From Niebla homalea (Eukaryota > Ascomycota > Lecanoromycetes > Lecanorales > Ramalinaceae): a stretch of DNA of 64,000 nt. The stretch is from the NCBI GenBank assembly GCA_019925105.1, contig JAHGAU010000005.1, positions 868,001-932,000 on the forward strand. Direction: 5' to 3'. How positions within the stretch are numbered: the stretch's first letter is position 1; each line of letters starts with the position of its first letter. The position numbers were made by a program, and so were the translations under genes. The notes under the pieces were generated by a model. It was given only the letters and a program-made list of their open reading frames with translations, was not told where the DNA came from and did no database searches. Positions 1 through 10,090 of the stretch are shown in pieces.

Positions 1-202
1 AATATGACATATCCGTTTGTGACAGGCTTTGCTTCTTATCCATACATCCTTTTATCATCCTGCCTGACCCGGCGCTTCCTTTGCTTTCCTACAGGTTTCG
101 GCATCAGGAGGTCACTCACTACGCTTCTTGCATACCGCAAGAATTGTGCCATCTCGACAATCATCCGAGTAGATCTGAAGCAAGCTTCAGAATCTATTCA
201 AA

Positions 203-2296
203 ATGTTGTCCAAGCTTCCATTCTTTGCTGCGCTCTTGGCAGCTTCCTCGTCTTGTTATGGGATTGGGAACAAGAGGCAAGTTGCGGCGGGCAACTTGAC
301 AACGTGAGTTCAAAGCAGCAAGTCTACTGCCGATACTGAACCCTGAGCAGTGCCCTGACTACCGTCACCACCTGCGTAAGAACGGCCAAGATACATTCTT
401 GCAGTACAGGGATTTGCGCTGACGATGGTGTAGCCGGTCACATCGACCGCCATCAATGGCAACTCCACTTCCCTGAGCATTGGCACCACGACCTCGACCA
501 TTGTCCGGACTCTCTGCACAACGTGTCCTGCGTCTACGACACCCAAAACGACAGCCCAAACGACAGCCCAAACGGCACCCCAAACGACAGCCCAAACGGC
601 ACCCCAAACGGCACCCCAAAAGACCCTCCCGGTGCCACTGCTCACGACCGGACCATCTTCTGCGGGTCCCAGATCAACGCCGTTTCCCTTGTTTCCCAAC
701 ACGACCGTTGCTCCTCCTATCTTGAGGACCAAGACCGTTGCTTCTCCTCTCATCTTGACGACCAAGACCTTAGTGCTTACAACGACCTTCTGTGAGCAGC
801 CCAAAAAACCAAACCCCCCCCCCCAAACAAGCCAAGAACGAAGTCAATTCTGACAATCGTCTAGGCCCAACAACGTCGAGCGTGTATACCGTTAGAAACC
901 AAACACTCACCCGGCCCCTCACTCTCTCCACTGAAACTTCGACCTATACAACAACTACCGTCTGCCCTATCGAGACCCTGCCCCCTGGCATGACAACAAA
1001 ATCAATAGTCCTTACAAGCACATTCTGTACGTCGTCGATCTGGCAAGGTCAACTAGACCTCTATTTGGAAAAGACTTACGCTGCTTAGGCCCAACCACGT
1101 CCCAAGTCATCTCCGAGGGCACTACCAAGAAAACCGTCCCAATAACGCTCTCTCCTGTGACTCACCTGTCTACAACTATCACCACTTGCCCCATTGAAAC
1201 GTTTGCTCCTAATTCGACGGCGACGCTATCGGTCTCGACTGTTCCTGTGCTGACTACTCCAGTTCAGACCACCCCAGCCAAGTCTGTGCCAGGTGCTCCA
1301 ACAAGGCTTGTGGCCGTTTCTTCTCCAGTGATTTCGCTACCACCAGCCTCCAAGGTCGAAGTATCCAGGCCTGCTGGTTCCTTCTCGCCTGTGACTTTTG
1401 TCACCACTCATTCAGCACCAGCTGGATCAACTGGCTCGGTCGAGACAATTATTTCGACACCGGCAGCCTCAACACCTGAGCTTCCTAGCCCTGTCACCTT
1501 CCTGTCTACCATTCGTGGTCCAGCAGGCAGCTCGTCAGCAGTCGAGACCTTTGTCTCAACTCCTGCCGCCCTCAATGCGGCATCTGCCAGCCCCGTCACC
1601 GTTCTCTCCACGCGCCCTGCTACAGCAGGAGCATCCCAAATTGTGGAGACATCCGTCTCGTTCGCGCCCGCCCCCACTCCAGAGGTCCCCAGGCCCTCCA
1701 CGTTCCTCTCGACTCTGCCCGCTTCGGCAGGCGCTGCATCATCGGTTCAGACGCTGGTCTCATCTCCTGTCCCGTCCGCCGCAGAAGAGTCCAGCCCAAT
1801 TGCTGTCTCACCTGCTAGTGTCGCCCCACCTGTTGGCAGCGAAGCTACAGGTGTTCCTAGCGAGGCTTCGACTCCTGCGGCTCCGACTCCTGCGGCCGCG
1901 GCCCCTGCCGCTGCGACCCCTGCCGCTTCGACCCCTACTGCTTCGACCCCTGCCGCTTCGACCCCTACGGCTTCGACCCCTGCAGCTACCATCCCTGCCG
2001 CTGCCAACCCTGCCGCTGCCAACCCTGCGGTTGCCAACCCTGAGGCAAGCAGTGTCCAGGCCCCCGAGGCATCTGTCGTGGCTTCATCCCCCGCAGCTGC
2101 AGCTGCAGCTAATGCGGCTTCCGCTGTGCCAAATGGACCTTCAACGGCCTCAAGCGTCGAAACTGCGACTCAGGTCAGCGCCAGTGCTTCACCAGTGACA
2201 TCCGAGAGACCCCTAGCCTTCACTGGGGGTGCCTCTAAGGAGAATGCGCCCTTGCTGGTTGGCGTTGCAATGGGAGCCGCCGCCTTCTTCATCTAG
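203..2296 (+). CDS. GPI-anchored Ser/Thr/Pro-rich cell-wall (adhesin-like) protein, five exons
   Basis: Joined exons 203-303, 351-375, 434-791, 865-1026 and 1089-2296 give 617 codons plus stop with every phase matching. Introns start GTGAGT, GTAAGA, GTGAGC and GTACGT and end CAG or TAG. The N-terminus (MLSKLPFFAALLAASSS) is a signal peptide; the C-terminus ends in a short hydrophobic tail (LLVGVAMGAAAFFI) as expected of a GPI-attachment signal. Between them is a Thr/Ser/Pro-rich, probably heavily O-mannosylated stalk with recurring cysteine modules of the TTxxCPIET and TTFCPTTS type, a 12-bp codon repeat near residues 80-105, and a PAASTP-like repeat near residues 473-533. This organisation is known for fungal cell-wall mannoproteins and adhesins. 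The ligand cannot be read from the sequence. The start is the first ATG in good context (CAAAATG) that gives a signal peptide. No catalytic domain is visible. Confidence 0.8.
549..621 (+). repeat. 12-bp in-frame coding minisatellite in exon 3
   Basis: About six tandem units of the form ACGRCASCCCAA encode alternating TTAQ and TAPQ. The unit is a multiple of three, so copy-number change would lengthen or shorten the stalk without frameshift. Antisense reading gives a Trp/Val-rich open frame that is an artefact. Confidence 0.8.
1861..2040 (+). repeat. PAASTP / PAAANP coding repeat
   Basis: Degenerate in-frame units of about 15 bp (CCTGCCGCTTCGACC and variants) encode PAASTP, PTASTP, PAAANP and related peptides in the stalk of the cell-wall protein. 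Units differ mainly at synonymous or Ala/Thr/Ser positions, so this is a candidate length-polymorphic region. Confidence 0.7.
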
Positions 2297-3278
2297 ACTT
2301 TGCGCTGATTCGAAAATCTTGATATATCATTGATGTACAAGGCGGTATTTGGTGGCATGTAAGGTCAAAAGATATTGGCGTGGGCGTTGGTGCTGGAGTT
2401 GGTCTTGGCGTTGGCGTGGGCGTTGGTGTTGGCTGGCGTAGGCGTTGGCGTTGGCGTTGGCGTTGGCGTTGGCGTTTGAGAGGAACTTCCTGAACTTCTT
2501 GCGCTGTGGTGGCCGATTGACCACACTATGGCCGCTTTCAAGTTTGTGTGGGGCCTGGTCTCGGACGAGTCGCCTGGGGAATGTCACGCCAAGTAGTACG
2601 GGTGCTCGTCCGATGTGGACCGACCTCTTGACGATTCGAGGCCAATGGGTGATACCCGGCACCTATACCCGGACCTATAACTGGTCGATCCACAAGAGGC
2701 CCAATAGCCTGGGAAGCTTCTCTGGAGCCGAAAGGATATTGTGAAGCATCCTGGTGAGGCTCACTCGAAAGGAGGTCGTCAGGTACCTCCAACTTATTGG
2801 GGCTGCTCGGCTCTGGCTGCTGGCCAGCTCTGGATTTTTGGTATTTGTACCACTTATACGGCTTGGGAAAGATGCGTGGTATACATGAGAAGCAATTGTT
2901 TACATTTCACAAAAGGGGGGGGGGGAGGAGTTTGTGACACTTTACAATAGAATATACCGTAATGTTTAATATGTAATCTACTTATGGAAAACACCGCCGT
3001 GAATGACAGGATATCCATCTAAACTGATATCTACCTAAAGTAACATGCACCATATCAGAGACCTGGAAGGGAAAAGGGCACACGTACTGTTGTAGCGGAT
3101 GTGGTCATAGACGATGTAAAATTACGTCGAGGCTCGTTTTTTCCCCTTTTGGTCCATTTCCAATTTCCAATTTTCCATTTTCCAACCCAATCTTCCCATC
3201 CCTTCAAGAGTATTCAACATTTGAGGACTCCTGCATTTTTAAGGTCGCTCGTGCAACGAACATCATGACCTTCCCAAG
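2297..3278. other. Intergenic region with hexanucleotide minisatellite and pyrimidine-rich promoter tract
   Basis: No convincing gene. The first part holds the 3' end of the cell-wall gene and a GGCGTT repeat. A run of ten G residues lies near 2917-2926. Around 3139-3200 there is a C/T-rich tract with several CCAAT-like and TTCCA words just upstream of the DENN-family start codon, a common look for filamentous-fungal promoters. Confidence 0.5.
2371..2478. repeat. GGCGTT hexanucleotide minisatellite
   Basis: About 15-18 imperfect units of GGCGTT/GGCGTG occur 75-180 bp past the stop codon of the cell-wall gene, perfect in the last six units. Open frames across it (Ala-Leu or Asn-Ala repeats) follow from the repeat and are not evidence of coding. 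Confidence 0.85.
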
Positions 3279-5157
3279 ATGCCAGCATCCAAGCATAGCC
3301 GAAGCCGATCCCTCCATCTCGATCTCGCGTCTGATCAGCAGTACGACGCTCCTCCCATCACGGCTTTATTTTTGGTAGTCTTTGATGCTCACGCTGGGTC
3401 AGTCAGTCTGTATACACACAGCCCCAAGGCTTTGCGATTGACCCTCCACCCTCGCATAGATACACTCTATCATGGCAACGATCCATTCCAGGCTGTAAAG
3501 ACCTTCGTTCCAGAAAAGCTTGGACAGAATGCTCACGCGCCATGACAGTGCATTTGAATGACAGTGTCGAGTTCAAGTCCTTGCCCTCTGGCCTCCACAA
3601 TGTTGCCGGAGACCTTGTCTACTTTGCACACGGGGACGAAAATGTGGGCATCAGCGCCTTCGTCAACAAAGCTTCCACCACTTCCCAGCGCGGTGCTCTG
3701 ACGCTGGCCGTTGGGGCGTTGACGCGGGCTAAGAGCTGGATGCATGCCCAAGCCCTGAAGGAACTGGCCCTGCATGTCTCTTCAGATCCCACAACGACCC
3801 AACCGCTTGAGCAATTCTGGGACGCGCACGGCTTGCAAACCGCAGACTCCCCTGACGTCGCCGTCGAGGAATCGCCCTGGAGAAGTGAGAGCGAAGCTCC
3901 GACCTTCAGCCTGTCGGAACGACGTCGTGCTGTCTCTTCTGCCTCGGCCATAGGGCATCCAGACACTGCTCTACCGAAGCATCATCCAGCCCTCTCGTTG
4001 CCAAAATTCTTGGACACCTTTGGGCCCCTGATCTTCCCGCTATATAAGGCCGCCCTACTACGGAAGAGGATTTTGTTCCTCCATCATGCGCCAGTTGAAA
4101 CCGCCTGCAATTTTGGTATGTACAAGGCATGTCACCCATCACTGCTATGACATTTTACCTAATGTTGATAGTCTATGACCTTGCTATGCTTTCTGGCATC
4201 CCGACCTCGGTCATCGACCTGCTCCCGCTGGATCCCCTCCCGACTCGAATAAACTCTCTCTTCTCGGTAGGCATACATGACATGCCCGTACTTGCTGGCG
4301 GCGCTCGCCCACGGACCCCGGCCACAGATGAAGGCTATGGCTGGATAGCGTGCTCGACCGACAACGTTCTCTTACAGAAACATGATCTATATGACTACAT
4401 CGTCGACATTCGGGGCTGCCTTGAACACCAGGCAGAAAAGAGGACTTGGCCCAGGATCGTGGATTCACAAGGGCGAGAGATCAAGGCAACACAAAGAGAC
4501 CTTCGCCGTTCCCAAACCCTTTTCAGCTCCTTGGAAAGTCTGGATGAGGGTGAAGGCAAGACAATCTTTGCCTCGGATGCTGGGCCCGATTTGGTCGAGC
4601 CCCAGTCATGGTCTGCGGTTGTGTATAATGGCTTCATGTTTTGGGCCGGGGCAGGCGAGAATCGCACCGATGTCGAGGAGGAGGAAGAACGTGATGCGGC
4701 ACTTCTAGGCCATTTAGACAGTCCCCCAAGCTCGGACCAGACTCAGTGCAATATCAAGTCGCCTGACATGAATGACCGATCTTCCCCGGGCCCGCTTGAG
4801 ATGCAGATGACCACCATAGCCTATTTCCATCGGCTTACAACACTGATCCTTCAGAATCTAGCAGATATTGTGGAAAGCGGAGAAGACGGCTCTCTTGATG
4901 GTGCATCAGAGCTCTCCAACGGGCATGCAGAGGATCGACTGGTGAATCAGACAGAGACGGTCCCTTTGATTTCTACCAAGGACAAGGAAGATCAGATCAA
5001 GATCGTGGTCGAAGCGGACGATATGGTCCGCATGGGTCTCGAGACATGGAGCGCCGGCGATCGGTCGTTCATAAGAGAGCTACTGTCCTTCTATTGGGGC
5101 CGGGATTCTGTGGTCAAACGCGCCAGTGTGGAGTGCTGCGGTGTAAGGATTTGTTAG
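3279..5157 (+). CDS. DENN-family protein, DUF4484/LCHN (DENND11)-like, three exons
   Basis: Exons 3279-3397, 3514-4115 and 4172-5157 join in frame to 568 residues. Family-like blocks appear in order: ALFLVVFDAHAG near residue 30-40, VEFKSLPSGLH right after exon junction 1, AFVNKASTTSQRGALTLAVG, PLIFPLYKAALLRKRILFL before junction 2, VYDLAMLSGIP across junction 2, then GWIACSTDNVLLQKHDLYDY and a C-terminal VECCGVRIC. These resemble the fungal Anr2/DUF4484 and animal LCHN/DENND11 group, whose DENN fold is generally linked to Rab GTPase regulation and membrane traffic. An acidic run (EEEEE) lies in the middle of the last exon. Intron 1 (116 nt, GTCAGT...CCAG) is the least certain junction. A splice at 5144 that would bypass the stop is possible but less likely. 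Confidence 0.7.
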
Positions 5158-5848
5158 GATATGGCTTCTTAACGGTTACGCAAGGCAGAGATCGACTTGC
5201 TGGGCTCGTGGTGGATCTCTCTCCTCTTAACAAATTCTAAGCGATGCAACGAGAGCACGAGACTGACGAGCAGAGGCCTTCGCACTAGACACAAAAGCGA
5301 TATCCTTGACAAAGCTTCCTCGCAGCATCAACCGACATCGAACGCACTGCACCTTGCGCTTGCTCATGCGCTTGAATAAGTGTGGGGATAAAAACGTAAC
5401 TTTTGTGGCAATTGGCCTTGATGGACTCAGCCCCATATATGGTCACGTGACCTTGGCTGGTATGAGCTCTGTGGTATCTGATGCTCAGAGCTTCATGTAC
5501 ACACTCTCTACGTCCGAGAGGGTTGCTTTAATGTTTCTGTTTGGTCTATACCCTTGGGGTAAGAGCATTAATCTGTGGCATATTCTTGGAATATCAGCAT
5601 GCTGATCCTTAGCCTCAGGCATATGGATGCGGAGCGGGCTTACCCAGTTCACCCGCATAGCTAGTTTTTCAATCATACATACATTGAGCACACAACAACG
5701 TGGTAGCAACGACTTGAGGTCACGAGTATGTCCAACCCGTTCAGCTGTAGCAATGAGAGCGCACAATGCACAAAAAAAAACACCGTTTAAGTCAGATTTG
5801 AACCCAGCCTCTTGGAACCTATTAGTAATTTCCGACCCTACGGAGGGT

Positions 5849-5917
5849 TTTACCTACGATTTGAACAGACAACCTTTCGATCTGGAGTCGAACGCGCTGC
5901 CGTTGCGCCATAGGTCC
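5849..5917 (-). tRNA. Degenerate tRNA-Trp(CCA)-like sequence
   Basis: Read on the minus strand this begins GGACCTATGGCGCAACGG. It has a D arm with GCGC/GCGC stems and an A-box-like TGGCGCAACGG, then a five-pair anticodon stem TTCGA/TCGAA around the loop CTCCAGA, giving anticodon CCA (Trp). The 3' half is damaged. A T-loop TTCAAAT is present, but its 3' stem strand is shortened and only ACCTA/TAGGT of the acceptor stem can pair. A second B-box-like GGTTCAAATCT lies about 40-60 nt downstream, followed by a run of nine T (plus-strand A run 5772-5780) that could end RNA polymerase III transcription. It is either a tRNA pseudogene or the head of a tRNA-derived SINE; an intact tRNA is unlikely. Confidence 0.5.
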
Positions 5918-5941
5918 CCTATGGCGCAACGGCAGCGCGTT
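5891..5941. repeat. Perfect 24-bp palindrome made from the tRNA-Trp 5' half
   Basis: Positions 5891-5914 are the exact reverse complement of 5918-5941, with a 3-nt spacer (TCC). Both arms are the 5' half of the tRNA-Trp-like sequence, through the D arm and into the anticodon stem. The right arm is therefore a truncated copy in opposite orientation. Confidence 0.9.
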
Positions 5942-6808
5942 TGAACATATATCGAACATGACCAGATCGAACAATGATCAGATCGAACAATCATCGAACA
6001 ATCATCGGATTTTCTTCGGCTAATATAGTGTCACACGTCTGTGTCAAGCGTGCAAGTGTAGCGCTATAACGTTGCTAATATTAGTATTGGTATTGTAAGC
6101 CCGGACTCTTATCAGAAGTTTGTTAAGGATCACCGTAACTCACCCTCGTAAGTGTAAGTAGATGTGGTTTGCGGTAATGTCAGGTTCGGGACTGGATATG
6201 TATCAAAGGCAATCGTTCGTATTGACTAAGGTCTAGTTAGAAGACGAAGTATGAAGAAGAAAGGAAGAGAGAGGAGAGGGCCAGGACCTATATATACCAC
6301 CGGTGACACCTTTGTCGAGTCCGGTGTCGAGAATCTCACCCGTGTTGCGTCCGCTGTTCAGAATCTCATCGGGTGTCAAGCTTGCAACGGTATTGCCATG
6401 ATGTCTGTGGTGTAGCTGCCGGTGTTGTAAGGCTGGATCCTTGACAGGTAAAACGTGGATCGAGCTGAATATGGAAGAGGAGTGAAAGGAAGAGGAAGCA
6501 GAAGAAGAATGAGAAATTGTGTATTCAATTGTGTATTACCAACCGCGTCGTATCTACTATGTTGTATTTAAATCAGTAGTTTTGCCAGGAAATGCAAGGT
6601 AAAATAACAAAGCAATACGAGTCTATTGAAGCGAGGCATATGACCTATGGAAACACCAGCAAGACTCCTGCATCTCGTATACCAAATGACCGCGGATGAA
6701 GCGTGTAGCACGAAACTACCCCGACTATGAATGGTGTAAGTAAACAAAATTTCCAGAATGACTCCAATTGCCGTTAAGTGCATAGTCACTGTCGACTCCC
6801 CCAGCTAC

Positions 6809-8197
6809 TTAAGACGATAGTTCACTGCCTGGGAACAAAGAAAAGCTAACGGGTCCTCGACTTTTTATCTTTGTGCCCGTCAAGAGAGGCATTGGGATAC
6901 GAGGAACGGCTCGTTTGGCTGTTTGTGACCTAAGTATCTGTGAGTATTTTCTTAAAAACATAAGAAAGGGCAGAAGTCGGGCACTTACATCATCCATTTC
7001 ATCGGTTTTGCGTTTGCCTTTAACATCCGACTCTTGCTCGCTTGCGTAGAGAGATTGGGTATCAGGATTGCTTAAGTAATCCATGTGTCCATCGCTAATA
7101 TCCTCGAGGCCATCTTGAGGTGGTAGTACTTGGGCACTCATCGTCGTGGTGTCATCAGATCCGATTGCGCTCGTGCTTCGTGGCGCATATCGCATGCCTT
7201 GTTCGCTATTGTTTCTTCCCGAATGACCTGCCGAAGGGTATTGCGAGGCCGTGAGGTCCTCTTGCGTACGGTGCTCCGGAAGATCAGGTATCGATCGCTT
7301 GACTATTGCCGACCAGAATTGGTGGATTTCTTGAATCTCAGCAGTGGTATACAATCCCCGTTCCACCGCAAAATTGGCCCTAGCTTTCATATCTGACACC
7401 TCGACGAATTTTTTATCCATGTTCAGGTCCCAGTTCTTCTCGAATGTGTGCTCATATCCTCGTGAGAACATGGATGTTGGAGCCAGGGTATTGGGGTGAG
7501 CCTCTCGACCTTGAGAATCAATGTATCCGCCCTGACTTTTAACTTGGGTTGTGAAATACGCCGCACTTTGTCGGATAGCTGAAATGAACAGAGTCCTGAG
7601 GCCAGCATGCGTGCGCCCATTTTCACGTTCGAGACCAAAGTAATTGGCAAAGTCTTTAAAGCCATCCGTGCAGGTTTTATCGTCGACCGTGAGGCGAGGA
7701 CAAAAGATGTTGTTTTTCACCATCCACCTCATTAGCATTCGCTTGCACCATAGGTCTAAGTGGTAAGGCGGCTTTTTCTGATTCTCCTTTTCCGCGGGCA
7801 AATACTTCTGGGCTTCTGGTTTTGTCAAACTCAAGTGAAATCTTCCATCAATGGATGTGTATGTTAGGCTTTCCTCTCGGCTCGTGAAGTGGTTGTACTT
7901 GTGTGAATCGGTGTCACCGCGATCCATTTCGGCAGGCGAGTACCATACAGGTCCTTGATTAGTGGGTGCTTGATCAATAACCGCATCTCTTGACATGCTT
8001 GGAACGGTGGGTGCATCATCGTGTGGTTGGTCGACACGATCGAGGTTTAGTGTCCGTTGTCCAGTAGTGTTGTCAGAGAAGGAGAGACACTGGCTATCTA
8101 CGTCATCGTCCGAGAGACGCTGGCTTTCTTCGTCGTCATCCGAGATAGGATCGGGGTTGTCTACAGCTGCATTCGACTCATTCATTGTATTCTTCAT
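6809..8197 (-). CDS. Uncharacterised acidic protein with optional in-phase intron
   Basis: The open frame gives 462 residues from ATG at 8197. I do not recognise the family. The first 100 residues are acidic and Ser/Asp-rich (DDDEESQRLSDDD). A more conserved-looking core around residues 145-225 includes YHLDLWCKRMLMRWM and FKDFANYFGLERE and may be a compact alpha-helical domain. The C-terminal 60 residues are basic. A 51-nt segment (6988-6938) has a good donor (GTAAGT) and acceptor (CTCACAG) and is in phase. Splicing gives 445 residues, and retention adds 17 hydrophobic residues starting VSARLLPFLMF. The spliced form seems more likely, because the retained peptide looks like intron. Confidence 0.55.
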   Translation of the reverse strand: MKNTMNESNAAVDNPDPISDDDEESQRLSDDDVDSQCLSFSDNTTGQRTLNLDRVDQPHDDAPTVPSMSRDAVIDQAPTNQGPVWYSPAEMDRGDTDSHKYNHFTSREESLTYTSIDGRFHLSLTKPEAQKYLPAEKENQKKPPYHLDLWCKRMLMRWMVKNNIFCPRLTVDDKTCTDGFKDFANYFGLERENGRTHAGLRTLFISAIRQSAAYFTTQVKSQGGYIDSQGREAHPNTLAPTSMFSRGYEHTFEKNWDLNMDKKFVEVSDMKARANFAVERGLYTTAEIQEIHQFWSAIVKRSIPDLPEHRTQEDLTASQYPSAGHSGRNNSEQGMRYAPRSTSAIGSDDTTTMSAQVLPPQDGLEDISDGHMDYLSNPDTQSLYASEQESDVKGKRKTDEMDDVSARLLPFLMFLRKYSQILRSQTAKRAVPRIPMPLLTGTKIKSRGPVSFSLFPGSELSS

Positions 8198-10090
8198 CCT
8201 AATCTTTGTTGACGGCTGGAGTGAGACTCAGGGGAAGTTGGAATGTGAAGAGAGATGAGTAGGTTGAGCACGATGCTGTGAGGGTTTGGTTGACGGCTGG
8301 AGTGAGACTCAGGGGAAATTGGAATGTGAAGAGAGATGAGTAAGTTGAGCACGGTGCTGTGAGGGTTTAAGTAGGCTGTTGAATATTAGAAAGCCAAACT
8401 GTGCGAGCAGTCAAACTTCGGCAGCGTTCTCTTCGATCCGAGAAGGGTCTATGCAAATGGAATGATTGTATCAAACCTCCAGGATAATCACTGGATGTGG
8501 AGAGAATGCATGTGGTTTATACCTCTTTCGTCGGTCGGATTGATTTGAGACGACGGAGACATGAAAGCCGATTATGAGATTCGTCGAAAGCCAGGGTATA
8601 ATGAGTTTTGAGCAATCTGGCTCATCCGATCCCCAAACCTAAGATCTTCTCTCTGCTTGCCGAAACATCACAGTACCTAGTTAGAAGCCTGACGCTGAAC
8701 ATGGATTCATCAGACTATTGATTGCCTGCAAACCCAGAACAATCTTCCAGCTTCATGCTGGTCTCGTCAAACATGCTTCTTTGCTTTCTTTGTTGGTGTT
8801 TGGTATGTAAGACAATCGGAACCCCACTTAAGGCATGTAGGTTTTGTTTGCGATTCATCCTCCCCATGAGGATAATCATCGTTCGAAACAGAGAGCAGAG
8901 ATCTTATCCGAGATTCTGTAATATCATAGTAGTATGAGAAGCATGGAAAACCTGTAGTACAACTGTGTCCTCAGGGAAAGCCCCATATCAGCTCGATAGA
9001 TTACTTGAAGTCTCGCTGTTCGTTCTGGCTAATAACCCGCTTGGTGTCGCGTGAATGTTCCTGCCATCACCCTGCCCCGACACGACTGTCGGATCAATCA
9101 GGTCGGGGGCAATAGTGGTTCGGCAGCTGGCTTGTTTGGCATAGTCCGCCAATCTAAGCTGGCATACTGAGCCCATAGAGTATGTCGGTGTGGCGTCATG
9201 TAAGCTTGGTTACTTTGAATCGTATCGCATAGATCTGCTGTCTTAAGGTCCGATAATGAGGGTCTCAATAGGCGCTAATGTGAAATCGTTGTCTTGCATT
9301 GCTAATCAAGAGTGACGCCAAGCAGCGTATACAACTTCAGTGATCTAAAAGTACATGTCAGTCAAAGATGCCAGGCCCAGGGCAAACGGGAAAAAGAACT
9401 TCCCTTGTAGTAAGTCAGATCTGCTGTCTCAAATCATGAAGAAAGACAATGAACCCAGACTCTGCTTTGTATTATGTCTTGGTTGACTTCAGTCACCTTA
9501 TCATCGTCGATCTGACTCTCAATGTGTCTCCCCAGTCCAGGTTCGGGTCAAATAGGTGGGCTTAAATGCGAAGTGGTATCGACTGCAAGACTGCAGAGTA
9601 CTACATCGGTCAAGATTGAGAGCAAGAGGTATAAATGCACATTGGTCCTGAATAACTGACCCGTCTGAGTCTCAGCAACAGTCTCAGCTTCTCCATGTTA
9701 TCAAACTCACTGATCAGTGATTCTCCCATATGCTGAGAAGTCTAACACGGAGAGACAATCTGTAACACGATGTATGACCAAGGACAGTCCGTGTCATCCC
9801 AAGGCATTCACAAACACTTCATGCAGAAAGACGTGTTACTTACTAAACCGGTCCTTCTCTTGTTCCAGTGGATCTCATCCCAGTACCGATCATTGGCATC
9901 GATCTGCAGTATCTATTCCCGCCTTCACAAAATCAAAAAACCATCGATCTATCAGCATCGAAGTATCCAGACTGAGACCGTGCCTGTCGATTTCGAGCTA
10001 TTTTTCAGACCTCGCGGTTGGTTGTTTTACGAGGACGTTTCGCCGTCACGTTGATCACACTCATTGCTGTGCATCCCATCAGCAACATCC
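8198..10090. other. Divergent intergenic region with 81-bp promoter duplication
   Basis: This region lies between two divergently read genes. The first 170 bp hold a tandem duplication (separate entry). A TATA-like GGTATAAATG occurs near 9628-9637. Short open frames at 8722, 9717 and 9770 lack coding character and have no plausible splice partners that I could find. Confidence 0.4.
8208..8369. repeat. 81-bp tandem duplication upstream of the acidic orphan gene
   Basis: Two copies (8208-8288 and 8289-8369) beginning GTTGACGGCTGGAGTGAGAC differ at about four positions. They lie directly upstream of the start codon at 8197, so they sit in the 5' UTR or core promoter of that minus-strand gene. 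Confidence 0.85.

Larger units (their letters stand above)
5158..6808. other. Intergenic region with tRNA-like element and purine-rich tract
   Basis: Apart from the tRNA-Trp-like segment and palindrome described separately, I see no gene. Short direct repeats of GATCGAACAATCATC lie at about 5964-6005. A GAAGAAGRR-rich purine tract spans 6240-6275, and a second one 6470-6510. A GGTCACGTGACC palindrome (E-box core CACGTG) sits near 5442-5453. The short open frames here have no coding character. Confidence 0.4.

Noticed and set aside
310..804. 164-codon minus-strand frame rich in VWGAVWAVVWG
   Set aside because: It is the antisense of the 12-bp repeat and exons of the cell-wall gene; the repetitive Trp/Val pattern comes from the repeat.
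2327..2662. Minus-strand frame with Asn-Ala and Gln/Arg repeats
   Set aside because: Produced by the GGCGTT minisatellite; no independent coding signal.
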